Assembly: GCF_014873755.1 (NCBI RefSeq)
Contig: NZ_JADBEG010000001.1
Span: 8,530,501 to 8,594,500 of the forward strand
Reading direction: 5' to 3'
From: Amycolatopsis lexingtonensis
GTDB taxonomy: Bacteria; Actinomycetota; Actinomycetes; Mycobacteriales; Pseudonocardiaceae
DNA: 64,000 nt
Below the pieces are notes generated by a model that did no database searches, had not been told where the DNA came from, and worked only from the letters and a program-made list of their open reading frames with translations. Shown here one piece after another: positions 1-9,365 of this stretch. Made by a program: the position numbers and the translations under genes. Every line of letters starts with the position of its first letter. Position 1 is the first letter of the stretch.

Positions 1-118
1 CCTCCTCGCCGTTAGCCGCTTCGCCCGCGACTTCGAGGTCGTCCTGGCTTTCGACGATCATCCGCAGGCCGACGCGGACCAGCTGCTGGTCGTCGCAGAG
101 CAGGATCCGGGTGGTCAC
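1..118 (-). CDS. Response regulator receiver domain, N-terminal fragment (runs off left edge)
   Basis: Only the first 39 codons are in the window. Read on the minus strand from a GTG at 118, the protein begins VTTRILLCDDQQLVRVGLR, the typical start of a NarL/FixJ-type receiver domain: the DD pair forms part of the acidic Mg2+ pocket, and the phospho-acceptor Asp would lie beyond the edge. The GTG overlaps the stop codon of the upstream histidine kinase gene in a GTGA motif, so the two are translationally coupled and form a cognate two-component pair. The output domain (expected LuxR-type HTH) cannot be seen. Confidence 0.85.
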   Translation of the reverse strand, partial: MTTRILLCDDQQLVRVGLRMIVESQDDLEVAGEAANGEE

Positions 119-1233
119 GACCCGACCACCAGGCTCGCGCGCACGCGGTAGCCGCCGTCGGGCAGCGGCCCGGTGGTCAGTTCGCCGTGGTACATCTCGA
201 CGCGCTGGCGCATCCCGGCCAGCCCGTGCCCGGACGAGGGCAGGGCGGGGGCCGGCGACGCGCGGCCGCCCGTGTTCGTCACCTCGATCCGGACGCGGGG
301 TGGTTCGAAGGCGACGCGGACCCGTCCGGTCGCGTCGGCCGGCGCGTGCTTGATCATGTTGGTCAGTGCCTCCTGGACGATCCGGTACGCCTGCAGCGCG
401 GCGCTCGCGGGCAGCTCACCCGGGTCTCCGGTGACGTCGAGCGCGACGTCGCGCCCGGACTGCCCGACGAGGTCACGCAATTCGCCGAGCGTCGGCTGCG
501 GGTTGCGCGCCGCCTGGCCGGCGTGCAGGACTTCGAGGAGCCGCCGCAGTTCGGCCAGTGCGCCGCGGCCCGTGTGGACGATCGTGTCGAGCGTGCGGTC
601 GACGGCTTCGGGATCGCGGTGCCGGGCGAGCTTCGCGCCCTCGGCGTTCAGCACGATCACGCTCATGCTGTGCGCGACGACGTCGTGCAGCTCGCGCGCG
701 ATCCGCGTGCGCTCCTCCGCGACCGCGGCGCGCGACTGGGCTTCGCCGAGCTTCTCCTCCTCCGCGGTCAGCTGTTCCTTGGCGCGGAAGAACTCCCCGA
801 GGGCCCACGCGGCGATGTGCAGCGGCCAGATGCCGACGATGGTGATGGTCGGGTTGTCGGTGTAGGTGCCCCAGAGGAAGCCCCACTGCCAGCCGAGCGT
901 GAAGACCGCGACGGCGATCACCGCCGCGAACCGCCGGTCGCCCAGCTTCACCAGGTTGAACAGCACGACCGCCATGGCCAGTTCGGTGCGGCCGCGGTCG
1001 TACGCCCAGATCTCGTTGAGGTACACGCACGCGGCCCCGGCGATGATCAGCACCGCGGCCGTGCGCGGGAACCGCCGCCGCACGACCACCGGCAGCACGA
1101 AGACCATCGAGAGCGCGCGAACCGCCCAGGGGGTGTCCCCGGCCCAGTTCGGCGCGAGGAACAGGAACACCGCGTACAGCGGGAGATCCACTGTCCACCG
1201 GTGTCCGCGCACCCACTTCACGAGTCGTTCCAC
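115..1233 (-). CDS. Two-component sensor histidine kinase, HisKA_3 (NarX/DesK-like) family
   Basis: 372 aa. The N-terminal half (about residues 15-150) is a run of hydrophobic segments making a membrane sensor without a large extracellular loop. A short coiled linker (LTAEEEKLGEAQSRAAVAEE) leads into the phosphotransfer helix ERTRIARELHDVVAHSMS, whose His is the predicted phosphorylation site. A C-terminal HATPase region has VQEALTNMIKHA (N box) and GHGLAGMRQRVE (G box). It phosphorylates the overlapping response regulator downstream. The signal is unknown. The family is common in actinomycetes and individual members cannot be assigned a stimulus from sequence alone. Confidence 0.92.
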   Translation of the reverse strand: MERLVKWVRGHRWTVDLPLYAVFLFLAPNWAGDTPWAVRALSMVFVLPVVVRRRFPRTAAVLIIAGAACVYLNEIWAYDRGRTELAMAVVLFNLVKLGDRRFAAVIAVAVFTLGWQWGFLWGTYTDNPTITIVGIWPLHIAAWALGEFFRAKEQLTAEEEKLGEAQSRAAVAEERTRIARELHDVVAHSMSVIVLNAEGAKLARHRDPEAVDRTLDTIVHTGRGALAELRRLLEVLHAGQAARNPQPTLGELRDLVGQSGRDVALDVTGDPGELPASAALQAYRIVQEALTNMIKHAPADATGRVRVAFEPPRVRIEVTNTGGRASPAPALPSSGHGLAGMRQRVEMYHGELTTGPLPDGGYRVRASLVVGS

Positions 1234-1365
1234 GCCACCGAACGTAACGCGGCGACCCGGCCCGCGTCGTCATCACTTCGGTCCGACCGCATCCTCCCGA
1301 AGGAGGACACGACCGGTCGATCCGACGGATTCGCGGCCACCCCCGCCGTTCCTACCGTCTGGCTC

Positions 1366-1962
1366 ATGTCGATCACCAGTGAATTCCTCCGCCACCCGCT
1401 GCTGACGGGCGCGATCGCACCCAGCTCGCCGCGGCTGGCCGAACCGATGACGGCGGGCCTCGGCCTGGAACGCGCGACGCGGGTCGCCGAACTCGGCCCG
1501 GGCACCGGCGTCTTCACCGAAGCGGTCCTCGCACTGCTTCCTCCCGAAGCGCGCCTGACCGCCGTCGAGATCAACCCGCGTTTCGCCGACGCCCTGCGCA
1601 AGCGCTTTCCGCAGGTCGACGTCGTCACCGGCACCGCGGAACACCTCGACCAAGCCGGCCTCGACGTCGTCGTCTCCGGGTTGCCGTGGACGGCCATGAC
1701 GGCGGCCCGCCAGCAGCGCATCCTCGACGCGGTCGTCGCGGCACTCGCCCCGACCGGCCGGTTCACGACGTTCGCGTACGCCCATGCGGCCTGGACACCG
1801 CCCGCGCGCCGCTTCGCCGCTTCACTGCGAAGCCGTTTCGCGGTCGTGGAGCGCACTCCGGTCGTCTGGGGCAACTTGCCGCCCGCGTTCGTCTACCGCG
1901 CGGCGCTCCCGGTCGCGGTGGGGAGGGCCCGGCGTGGACAGCCTGCTGCGGCCGCTGCTTGA
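1366..1962 (+). CDS. Class I SAM-dependent methyltransferase (phospholipid N-methyltransferase / rRNA dimethylase-like)
   Basis: 198 aa. The ATG at 1366 was chosen because the protein then begins MSITSEFLRHPLLTGAIAPSS, the usual start of this family; a much longer in-frame opening upstream is antisense to the kinase gene. Motif I of the SAM-binding fold is VAELGPGTGVFTE (about residues 38-50), the acidic ribose-binding residue follows in LTAVEIN, and VVSGLPWTAM occupies the place of the catalytic NPPY-like loop of adenine dimethylases. Substrate is uncertain: the family contains phospholipid N-methyltransferases and small-molecule methyltransferases. The 3' end overlaps the DedA-like gene by 29 bases, suggesting coupled translation. 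Confidence 0.8.
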   Translation: MSITSEFLRHPLLTGAIAPSSPRLAEPMTAGLGLERATRVAELGPGTGVFTEAVLALLPPEARLTAVEINPRFADALRKRFPQVDVVTGTAEHLDQAGLDVVVSGLPWTAMTAARQQRILDAVVAALAPTGRFTTFAYAHAAWTPPARRFAASLRSRFAVVERTPVVWGNLPPAFVYRAALPVAVGRARRGQPAAAAA

Positions 1963-2422
1963 CGCGCCCCCGGCGGTCGTCTACCTGGTCTGCGCGCTGG
2001 TGATCGCGGCGGAAACCGCGCTGCTGCCGGGCATCGTGCTGCCGACGCTGTCGACGTTGCTGCTGATGGGGTTCCTCGCCGAGCGCGGCACGCTCGACTT
2101 CGGGCTCGCGTTGACGGTGGCGGTCGCGTCGGCCGTCCTCGGCGACCAGCTCGCCTACCTCGAAGGACGGCGCTGGGGGCCGCGGCTCGCGCGCCGCGTC
2201 GGCCGCGAGCGGTGGGACCGCGCCGAGTCGGTGATCTCGCGCTACGGCGTCCCGGCGGTGATCGCGGGCCGCTGCCTGGTGGGGTTGCGGACGCTGGTGC
2301 CGCGCGTCGCGGGCTCGGCGGCCATGCCGTACCGCCGGTTCGCGGCGGGCAGCGTGGCGGCGGCGGTGCTGTGGGCGGGCGCGGAACTGCTGGTGGGTCA
2401 CACGACGGCGCTGGTGCTCTGA
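1934..2422 (+). CDS. DedA / SNARE-associated family membrane protein
   Basis: 162 aa from a GTG at 1934 inside the end of the methyltransferase gene. It shows the DedA layout: hydrophobic N-terminal segments with a conserved acidic residue (AAETALLPGIVLPT), a central LGDQLAYLEGRRWG motif (the G-D-x-x-x-Y/F-x-x-G-R signature of the family), an arginine-containing re-entrant loop VIAGRCLVGLRTLVPRVAG, and a final membrane segment. DedA proteins act in envelope homeostasis and some flip undecaprenyl phosphate or phosphatidylethanolamine. A link with the preceding possible lipid methyltransferase is inference. It is shorter than typical DedA (about 200 aa). Its end overlaps the convergent XRE gene by 25 bases. 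Confidence 0.85.
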   Translation: MDSLLRPLLDAPPAVVYLVCALVIAAETALLPGIVLPTLSTLLLMGFLAERGTLDFGLALTVAVASAVLGDQLAYLEGRRWGPRLARRVGRERWDRAESVISRYGVPAVIAGRCLVGLRTLVPRVAGSAAMPYRRFAAGSVAAAVLWAGAELLVGHTTALVL

Positions 2423-3171
2423 AGCCGTTCCGCGGTTTCGGCGTCCGCGGGCAGGAACGTCTCCAGCTTCAGCTCCGACACCGTCACGTCCGCCGCCGTC
2501 GCGAACGTGGTGATCGCCGTGATCAGCCGCAGCTCGCCGACCGAGCTGGCCAGCCGCACCGGCACCGCGAACCCGAGGTGCTCCGGGCCCGGCGGGGCCG
2601 GCGGCGGCAGGTACCCCTCCAGCTCCGCGAGCTGGGCGGCCAGCCGGTCGTCCGGGATGCGGGCCAGGTCGTTGCGGAGGCGTTCGAGGATGTGCCGCGC
2701 CCAGTCGTCGAGGTTGCGCACGCGCGGCGCCATCCCGCGCGGGTGCAGCGCGAGCCGCAGCGTGTCGACCGGCTCTTCGAGCAGCTCCGGCGCAACGCCT
2801 TCGGTGAGCAGCGCGAAGGCGTCGTTCTTCGCGACCAGCACGCCGTAGCGGTCGACGACGATCGCGGGGTAGGGCCGGTGGCCGTCGAGCAACCGCCGCA
2901 GCCCGTCGAGGACCGGCCGGATCGCCGGGTCGTCGAGCCGGGTCTCGGGGTACGACGGCGCGAAACCCGCGGCGTGCAGCAGGCCGTTGCGCTCGCGCAG
3001 CGGCAGTTCGAGCGACTCGGCGACGCGCAGCACCATGCCGCGGCCGGGGAGTGAGCGCCCGCTCTCCATGAAGCTCACGTGCCGCTGCGTCGTCCCGGCC
3101 CGCAACGCCAGGTCGAGCTGGCTGAGGTGCCGTCGCGTGCGCCAGTCCTTGAGCGCCGTTCCGAAGTTCAC
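2398..3171 (-). CDS. XRE family transcriptional regulator, MmyB-like
   Basis: 257 aa. The N-terminal helix-turn-helix (about residues 8-62: ALKDWRTRRHLSQLDLALRAGTTQRHVSFMESGRS) is followed by a C-terminal MmyB-type ligand-binding domain (PAIVVDRYGVLVAKNDAF; later LASSVGELRLITAITTF), which in the family adopts a PAS-like fold. Such regulators usually control an adjacent divergent oxidoreductase gene. Here the divergent gene, 74 bases away, encodes a flavin monooxygenase, and that promoter region is the likely target. Confidence 0.9.
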   Translation of the reverse strand: MNFGTALKDWRTRRHLSQLDLALRAGTTQRHVSFMESGRSLPGRGMVLRVAESLELPLRERNGLLHAAGFAPSYPETRLDDPAIRPVLDGLRRLLDGHRPYPAIVVDRYGVLVAKNDAFALLTEGVAPELLEEPVDTLRLALHPRGMAPRVRNLDDWARHILERLRNDLARIPDDRLAAQLAELEGYLPPPAPPGPEHLGFAVPVRLASSVGELRLITAITTFATAADVTVSELKLETFLPADAETAERLQSTSAVV

Positions 3172-3245
3172 GCCTCCATCCTGCTCGGCCGCGCCATTCC
3201 CCGCGGGGAATTGAGCTCATACCCCGGTTTCGCGACGCTTCGGCC

Positions 3246-4169
3246 ATGACGAAATACGGCTTGGTCGTCCCGACCTACCAGCCCATCCTCGACGCCGGGC
3301 GGACCGCGCCCGAACTGGTCGGCGTGGCCGTCGAAGCGGAACGCCTCGGACTCGACTCGGTGTGGGTCGGCGACACCCTCGCGCGCGCTCCGCTGGACGC
3401 GTTCACCATGCTGAGCGCCTTCGCCGCCCGCACCTCCCGGGTGACCTTGGGGACGTCCGCGCTGCTCCCGGCGTTGCGGGACCCGGTGCTCTCGGCGAAC
3501 CAGCTGCTGTCCCTCGACCTGCTCAGCGAAGGTCGCCTCACGGTGGCGGTCGGCGCGGGGTTCGCGGGGCGCAGCGAACCGGAGTTCGCGTTCGTGGGGG
3601 TGCCGTGGGAGCGGCGGCGGGCCCGCCTGGACGACATCGTGGGCCTGTGGCGGGCGGCGTGGCGCGGCGAATCGTCGTTCCACGGCGAGGTGCTGCACTA
3701 CGACTCGCTTCCCGCGTTCCCCTTGCCGGCGCGGGACGGCGGCCCGCCGGTCTGGCTGGCCGCGTACACGCCGGGCGCGCTGGAGCGCGTCGGACGGCTG
3801 TACGACGGCTGGCTCCCGTACCCGCCGGACCCGGCGGACTACGGGACCGGGCTGGCCCGGATCCGCGCGGTCGCCACCCGGCCGGTGACGCCCGCGTTGT
3901 TCGCGACGGTCCTGGTCGAGGACGACCCAGTCCGCGGGCGCGCGCTGCTGGAGGAGTACTGCCAGCGCAACTACGGGATGCCCGCCGACTTCGTCCAGGG
4001 CATCCAGATGCAGGTCACCGGGAACGCCGCGGAGGTCGCTTCGCGGCTGCGGGAGTACGAAGGCGCGGAGCACTTCCTGCTGCGCATCGCGAGCACCGAC
4101 CCGAAGGTGTTCGACGAGCAGCTGACCCGGGTCGCGGAGGTGGTGGAACTGCTGCGCGACCAGCCGTGA
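3246..4169 (+). CDS. LLM class flavin-dependent oxidoreductase (luciferase-like monooxygenase)
   Basis: 307 aa, a complete bacterial luciferase-like (beta/alpha)8 barrel. It opens with MTKYGLVVPTYQPILDAG, has VWVGDTLARAPLDAFTMLSAFAA (flavin/substrate region), TLGTSALLPALRDPVLSANQLLSLDLLSEGRL and VAVGAGFAG. Members use FMNH2 or F420. The cofactor cannot be decided here, though F420 enzymes of this type are frequent in actinomycetes. Divergent from an MmyB-like XRE regulator that likely controls it. Confidence 0.9.
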   Translation: MTKYGLVVPTYQPILDAGRTAPELVGVAVEAERLGLDSVWVGDTLARAPLDAFTMLSAFAARTSRVTLGTSALLPALRDPVLSANQLLSLDLLSEGRLTVAVGAGFAGRSEPEFAFVGVPWERRRARLDDIVGLWRAAWRGESSFHGEVLHYDSLPAFPLPARDGGPPVWLAAYTPGALERVGRLYDGWLPYPPDPADYGTGLARIRAVATRPVTPALFATVLVEDDPVRGRALLEEYCQRNYGMPADFVQGIQMQVTGNAAEVASRLREYEGAEHFLLRIASTDPKVFDEQLTRVAEVVELLRDQP

Positions 4170-4206
4170 TCGGAAACCTGTCGGGGGTGGCACGTAGGCT
4201 GGGATC

Positions 4207-7200
4207 GTGACCGAAGCTCCACTGTCCGGACTCCTCACCGCCATCCTTCCCGACCCGGCCCTGCGCGGCGTGGTCGAGCGCGCCGGCGCGCCGCTGCTCG
4301 AGCTGCAGGGCCCGATCGCCGCCCGGCAGCTCGTCGCCGCCGCCCTCGCGGCGGACGACGGGGCGGGCAAACCCGTGCTCGCCGTCACCGCCACCGGCCG
4401 CGAGGCCGACGAGCTGACCGCCTCGCTCAGCGCCCTGCTCGGGGCGCGGAAAGTAGCCGACTTCCCGAGCTGGGAGACGCTCCCGCACGAGCGGCTCTCG
4501 CCCCGCGCGGACACCGTCGGCCGCCGCCTGGAGGTGCTGCACCGCCTCAAGACCGAGGACGATTCGCTGCGGGTCGTCGTCGCGACCGTCCGCAGCCTGA
4601 TCCAGCCGATGGCGCCCGGCCTCGGCTCGCTCGAGCCGATCGACCTCGTCGTCGGCGAGGAGGAGCCGTTCGAGCAGCTGCTCGAACGGCTCGTCGAGCT
4701 GGCGTACACCCGCGTCGACATGGTCGAGAAGCGCGGCGAGTTCGCCGTCCGCGGCGGCATCCTCGACCTGTTCGGGCCGACCGCGCAGCACCCCGTGCGC
4801 GTCGAGTTCTGGGGTGACGAGGTCAGCGAGATCCGCGCGTTCGCCGTCTCCGACCAGCGGTCGCTGCCCGGCGAGATCCCGCGCGTCACCGCGCCGCCGT
4901 GCCGCGAGCTGCTGCTGACACAGCCGGTCAAGGAAAAGGCCGCGGAGCTGGCGAAGACGTACGAAGCGGACGCGCACCTGGCCGAAATGCTCACCAAGCT
5001 GGCCGACGGCATCCCGGTCGAGGGCATGGAGGCGCTCATCCCGGTGCTCTGCGAAGGCGAGCTGGAGCTGCTCACCGACGCGATGCCGGTCGGCACGCAC
5101 GTGCTGCTCACCGACCCGGAGAAGATCCGCGCCCGCGCCGCCGACCTCGTGCGCACCGGCCAGGAGTTCCTCGAAGCGTCCTGGACGACGGCCGCGGCGG
5201 GCGGGCAGGCGCCGATCGACCTCGGCGCGTCCGCCTACCGCGGGCTCGACGAGATCGCGTCGCACGCGCAGGACACCAAGCGCGCCTGGTGGACGCTCAC
5301 CCAGCTGACCAGCGAAGACCCCGACGTGTACCGCGTTTCCGTGGAAGCCGCGCCGGCGTACCGCGGCGAGCTGGACCGCGCGACGACGGACTTGCGCGCG
5401 CACATCGCGTCGGGCGGCACCGCGGTGCTCGTCGTCGCCGGCCACGGCACCGCGGCTCGCGCGGTCGAGCAGTTCTCGGCCGCCGACGTCCCGGCCGCGC
5501 TGGCGGGCGAAGGCCTGGAGAGCGCGCCGGCGCCGGGCGTCGTCACGGTCACCTGCGGCGGCCTGACCGACGGCTTCATCTCGCCGGAGCGCGCGCTGGT
5601 CGTGCTCACCGAGGCGGACCTGACCGGCCGCGGCTCCGGCGCCGGAACGTCCACAAAGGACCTCACGACCAAGATGCCGTCCCGGCGGCGCAACGCCGTC
5701 GACCCGCTGGCGCTGAAGGCCGGCGACTACGTCGTGCACGAGCAGCACGGCATCGGCCGGTTCGTCGAGATGGTGCAGCGGACGGTCGCCGGCGCCACCC
5801 GCGAGTACCTGCTGCTGGAGTACGGCTCGTCCAAGCGCGGGCACCCGGGCGACCGGCTGTTCGTACCGACCGACCAGCTCGACGAGGTGTCCAAGTACGT
5901 CGGGGGCGAACTGCCGACGCTGAACAAGCTCGGCGGTTCCGACTGGAAGAACACCAAGGCCAGGGCCAAGAAGGCGGTCAAGGAGATCGCCGCCGAGCTG
6001 GTGCAGCTGTACGCCGCGCGGCAGGCCGCCCCGGGGCACGCGTTCGGCCCGGACACGCCGTGGCAGGGCGAGCTGGAGGACGCCTTCCCGTTCACCGAGA
6101 CCAACGACCAGCTCGCCGCGATCGACGAGGTCAAGGCCGACATGGAACGCGGCGTCCCGATGGACCGCGTGATCTGCGGCGACGTCGGCTACGGCAAGAC
6201 GGAGATCGCCGTCCGCGCCGCGTTCAAGGCGGTCCAGGACGGCAAGCAGGTCGCGGTCCTCGTCCCGACGACGCTGCTCGCCCAGCAGCACCTGAACACC
6301 TTCCAGGAGCGGATGCGCTCGTTCCCGGTGACGATCAAGGGCCTGTCCCGGTTCACGAACAAGACCGAATCGGACCTCATCCTGGAGCAGCTCGCCGCCG
6401 GCGAGGTCGACATCGTGATCGGCACGCACCGCCTGCTGCAGACCGGCATCCGCTACAAGGACCTCGGTCTCGTGATCGTCGACGAGGAGCAGCGCTTCGG
6501 CGTCGAGCACAAGGAGCACATCAAGGCGCTGCGCACGCACGTCGACGTGCTCACCATGTCGGCGACCCCGATCCCGCGCACCCTGGAGATGTCGCTGGCC
6601 GGCATCCGCGAGATGTCCACGATCCTCACCCCGCCCGAGGACCGGCACCCGATCCTGACCTACGTCGGCGCGTACGACGACAAGCAGGTCGGCGCGGCCA
6701 TCCGGCGCGAACTGCTGCGAGACGGCCAGGTCTTCTACGTCCACAACCGCGTCTCCTCGATCGAGAAGGCGGCGCGGCACATCCGGGAACTGGTGCCGGA
6801 GGCGCGCGTCGTCACCGCGCACGGCCAGATGAACGAGGACAAGCTCGAGAAGATCATCCAGGGCTTCTGGGAGAACGAATACGACGTCCTGGTGTGCACC
6901 ACGATCGTCGAGACCGGGCTGGACATCTCGAACGCGAACACGCTGCTGGTCGAGCGCGGTGACCTGCTGGGGCTGGCCCAGCTGCACCAGCTTCGCGGCC
7001 GGGTCGGCCGCGGCCGCGACCGCGGGTACGCGTACTTCCTGTACCCGCCGGAGGCCCCGCTGACGGAGACGGCGCACGACCGCCTGGCGACGATCGCCCA
7101 GAACACCGAACTCGGTGCGGGCATGGCGGTCGCGATGAAGGACCTCGAGATCCGCGGCGCGGGCAACATCCTCGGCGCGGAGCAGTCCGGGCACATCGCG

Positions 7201-7776
7201 GGGGTCGGGTTCGACCTGTACGTGCGGTTGGTCGGCGAAGCGGTCGACGCGTTCCGCAGGCACGCGGGCGCGGAGCCGGCGGAGGACGAGGAGATGGCCG
7301 ACGTCCGCGTCGACCTCCCGATCGACGCCCACCTCCCGCACGACTACGTCCCGGGCGAGCGGCTGCGGCTGGAGGCGTACCGCAAGATCGCGGCGGCGCC
7401 GGACACCGCGGGCCTCGACGCGGTGCGCGAGGAGCTGATCGACCGCTACGGCCAGCCGCCGGCCGCGGTGAACCGGTTGCTGGCGGTGGCGAAGTTCCGG
7501 CACACGTGCCGCGAGGCGGGCGTGACGGAGGTGGCGGTCCAGGGCAACACCATCCGGTTCGCGCCGTTGCCGCTGGCCGACTCGCAGCTGGTGCGCCTGA
7601 AGCGGCTGTACCCGAAGGCGGTGTTCAAGGCGGTGACGAACACGGTATCGGTGCCGAAGCCGACCGAGGGCCCGGCGGGCGGCCGGATCGGCGCGCCGAC
7701 GCTGCGGGACGAGGAACTGCTGGACTGGTGCACGAAGCTGCTGGTGCAGCTGACGAAGAAGCCTGCCGCGGTTTAG
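4207..7776 (+). CDS. mfd: Transcription-repair coupling factor Mfd
   Basis: 1189 aa, full family length, GTG start at 4207. Mfd recognises RNA polymerase stalled at lesions, displaces it with its ATP-driven translocase and recruits UvrA. Domains in order: UvrB-like homology module (about residues 1-400), RNAP-interaction (CarD/TRCF) domain with [15 protein letters not shown] near residue 510, superfamily 2 motor with Walker [10 protein letters not shown] near 660 and DEEQ box [13 protein letters not shown] near 758, TRG region with [18 protein letters not shown], and C-terminal autoinhibitory TRCF domain. A perfect 15-base inverted repeat follows the stop codon. Downstream genes (SurA-like lipoprotein, mazG) suggest a conserved actinobacterial neighbourhood. 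Confidence 0.98.
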   Translation: MTEAPLSGLLTAILPDPALRGVVERAGAPLLELQGPIAARQLVAAALAADDGAGKPVLAVTATGREADELTASLSALLGARKVADFPSWETLPHERLSPRADTVGRRLEVLHRLKTEDDSLRVVVATVRSLIQPMAPGLGSLEPIDLVVGEEEPFEQLLERLVELAYTRVDMVEKRGEFAVRGGILDLFGPTAQHPVRVEFWGDEVSEIRAFAVSDQRSLPGEIPRVTAPPCRELLLTQPVKEKAAELAKTYEADAHLAEMLTKLADGIPVEGMEALIPVLCEGELELLTDAMPVGTHVLLTDPEKIRARAADLVRTGQEFLEASWTTAAAGGQAPIDLGASAYRGLDEIASHAQDTKRAWWTLTQLTSEDPDVYRVSVEAAPAYRGELDRATTDLRAHIASGGTAVLVVAGHGTAARAVEQFSAADVPAALAGEGLESAPAPGVVTVTCGGLTDGFISPERALVVLTEADLTGRGSGAGTSTKDLTTKMPSRRRNAVDPLALKAGDYVVHEQHGIGRFVEMVQRTVAGATREYLLLEYGSSKRGHPGDRLFVPTDQLDEVSKYVGGELPTLNKLGGSDWKNTKARAKKAVKEIAAELVQLYAARQAAPGHAFGPDTPWQGELEDAFPFTETNDQLAAIDEVKADMERGVPMDRVICGDVGYGKTEIAVRAAFKAVQDGKQVAVLVPTTLLAQQHLNTFQERMRSFPVTIKGLSRFTNKTESDLILEQLAAGEVDIVIGTHRLLQTGIRYKDLGLVIVDEEQRFGVEHKEHIKALRTHVDVLTMSATPIPRTLEMSLAGIREMSTILTPPEDRHPILTYVGAYDDKQVGAAIRRELLRDGQVFYVHNRVSSIEKAARHIRELVPEARVVTAHGQMNEDKLEKIIQGFWENEYDVLVCTTIVETGLDISNANTLLVERGDLLGLAQLHQLRGRVGRGRDRGYAYFLYPPEAPLTETAHDRLATIAQNTELGAGMAVAMKDLEIRGAGNILGAEQSGHIAGVGFDLYVRLVGEAVDAFRRHAGAEPAEDEEMADVRVDLPIDAHLPHDYVPGERLRLEAYRKIAAAPDTAGLDAVREELIDRYGQPPAAVNRLLAVAKFRHTCREAGVTEVAVQGNTIRFAPLPLADSQLVRLKRLYPKAVFKAVTNTVSVPKPTEGPAGGRIGAPTLRDEELLDWCTKLLVQLTKKPAAV

Positions 7777-7785
7777 CGGACGTTC

Positions 7786-7823
7786 GTGAAGGCCACCTTG
7801 CGCTTCCACAAGGTGGCCTTCAC
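7786..7823. terminator. Perfect inverted repeat between convergent mfd and the 7835-8242 gene
   Basis: Arms GTGAAGGCCACCTTG (7786-7800) and CAAGGTGGCCTTCAC (7809-7823) pair over 15 bases with an 8-base loop. It lies 9 bases after the mfd stop and 11 bases past the end of the convergent gene, so it can terminate both. There is no U tract. It may belong to the class of dispersed intergenic palindromes also seen near 32 kb. Confidence 0.7.
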
Positions 7824-7834
7824 GGAACTCGGGG

Positions 7835-8242
7835 TCAGCCGACTTCGATGAACATCGGCGGCAGCGCCTCCGCCAGCCCCATCCGCACCTGCTCTTCCGG
7901 CACCGGAACCGCGCCGGCGCCGGACATCGGCAGCGGCCGGGGTTTCCGCGGCATCCGCGAGCCCGAACCCCCGCCCCGTCCGGGGTACACCAGCAACCCC
8001 CGCGCCGGATCCGGGACGGCGTCCAGTGCCGCCGTCACGACCGGCAGCCCCCGGAACGCGTCCCGCCGTTCCTCGCTCCCGAACTCGATTTCGAGCACCA
8101 CACCCCACCGGTGCTCGTGCCACACCCACTGCTCGGCGCCGTTCGTCAGCGCCGCTTCGGTGAGTGCGTCACCGTAGGCGAGCCGCCACTTCGTGGCCGT
8201 GTGCTCACCGTCGAAGACTTCGATGGTCAGCCAATGGTCCAT
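7835..8242 (-). CDS. Hypothetical protein (actinobacterial, unknown function)
   Basis: 135 aa, not recognised. It begins MDHWLTIEVFDGEHTATKWR and has a compact alpha/beta-looking N-terminal half (HEHRWGVVLEIEFGSEERRDAFRGLPVVTAAL). A low-complexity Gly/Pro/Arg stretch (about residues 90-110) and a conserved-looking tail (EEQVRMGLAEALPPMFIEVG) follow. There are no membrane segments or catalytic motifs. The coding frame is supported by codon bias, a sensible ATG, and placement between a shared terminator and a divergent lipoprotein gene. No function is proposed. Confidence 0.65.
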   Translation of the reverse strand: MDHWLTIEVFDGEHTATKWRLAYGDALTEAALTNGAEQWVWHEHRWGVVLEIEFGSEERRDAFRGLPVVTAALDAVPDPARGLLVYPGRGGGSGSRMPRKPRPLPMSGAGAVPVPEEQVRMGLAEALPPMFIEVG

Positions 8243-8315
8243 AAGTCGACATTACGGCTGCCGACACCCCAAGGGTGTTGCGGTTCGGCACCGATGGTGT
8301 GAGAGGGTATGCGTT

Positions 8316-9365
8316 GTGATGCGGATCATGGGGCGCCCTCGCGCGCTGGTCGCGGTCGTTGCCGGTGCTCTTCTGCTCGCCGGGTGCGGTGCGGGCCCCA
8401 GCCAGGTCGGCAGCGCCGTCATCGTCGGCGACCGGTCGGTTTCGCTCGACTCGGTCCAGTCGATGATCGACCAGGCGGTCCGCGACCACCCGTACGCGAA
8501 GAAGCTCGCCGGTGAGCACAAGCTCGACCTGCTGGGCCGCGAGATCGTCCGGCAGACCGTCCTCCACGAGCTGACCCTGCGCGCCACCAAGCAGGAGAAC
8601 CTCGTCGCGGACCAGGCGAAGATCGCCGGGCTGGCCGCGCAGGTGACCCCGGAGCCGGTCACCGACACCGGGCAGGGCGACCAGGTCGCCGTCACGCAGA
8701 TCGTCTCGAAGCTGCGTGACCGCAACGAGGTCGCGAGCGACGTCGTCTTCGAGCAGCAGCTCGCCCAGAAGACGCTGCCGAAGCTGTCGGTCGGCGCGGA
8801 CTACGTCGGCATCACCGCGACCGCGGACAACGACCAGGCGGCCCGCACCCGCGCGTTCGACCTCGCGAAGGAATTCGCCGCCGACCCGAACAAGGTGCAG
8901 GCCACCGTCCAGCAGGCGCAGCAGGACGCCCAGCAGGCGCAGCAGGCCCAGCAGACCGGGATGCCGGCCCCGCCGAGCGTCTACTCCGCCGGCCAGACCG
9001 CCGAACTCTTCGGTGCCGCGCAGTACCCCGGCCTCGCGCAGACCGCGCTGTTCGGCTCCGAAAAGAACAGCGTCGTCGTCTTCCAGGCGCAGAAGCCGCA
9101 GAGCCCGGACTGGTTCGTCTTCGTCATCCGCGCCCGTGGCACCGACCGGGCCGTGCCGGCCGACCAGGAGGCGCAGAAGCCGACGGACGCGCAGCTGACG
9201 TCGATCGGCACCCGGCTGCTGCAGCCGTACCTCGGGCAGAGCGGCCTGCGCGTCAACCCGCGTTACGGCGTGTGGGATGTTGTGGGCATGAACCTCGTGC
9301 CGAACTCCGACGCCACCCAGGGCATCGTGCTGCCCGTGCGCGGTGCCGCATCCGCGCAGCAGTGA
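8316..9365 (+). CDS. SurA N-domain-like lipoprotein (putative extracytoplasmic chaperone/foldase)
   Basis: About 349 aa. Start GTG at 8316 sits 8 bases after GAGAGGG; ATG at 8319 or 8328 are alternatives. The N-terminus is a lipoprotein signal with lipobox LLAGC, so the mature protein is expected to be anchored outside the cytoplasmic membrane. The body resembles the SurA/trigger-factor-like helical N-domain (VGDRSVSLDSVQSMIDQAV, EIVRQTVLHELTLRATKQ), with a Gln/Ala-rich coil near residues 205-220 and no clear parvulin PPIase domain. It is coupled to mazG by a GTGA overlap. A similar lipoprotein between mfd and mazG is, as far as I recall, usual in related genomes. Confidence 0.8.
   Translation: MMRIMGRPRALVAVVAGALLLAGCGAGPSQVGSAVIVGDRSVSLDSVQSMIDQAVRDHPYAKKLAGEHKLDLLGREIVRQTVLHELTLRATKQENLVADQAKIAGLAAQVTPEPVTDTGQGDQVAVTQIVSKLRDRNEVASDVVFEQQLAQKTLPKLSVGADYVGITATADNDQAARTRAFDLAKEFAADPNKVQATVQQAQQDAQQAQQAQQTGMPAPPSVYSAGQTAELFGAAQYPGLAQTALFGSEKNSVVVFQAQKPQSPDWFVFVIRARGTDRAVPADQEAQKPTDAQLTSIGTRLLQPYLGQSGLRVNPRYGVWDVVGMNLVPNSDATQGIVLPVRGAASAQQ

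Noticed and set aside
187..1962. 591-codon plus-strand frame spanning the histidine kinase
   Set aside because: Its first 390 codons are antisense to a clear histidine kinase with H, N and G boxes; only the end from 1366 (methyltransferase) is coding.
4015..7809. 1264-codon minus-strand frame opposite mfd
   Set aside because: Arg/Val/Leu-rich antisense shadow of a complete mfd gene, typical of high-GC codon bias.
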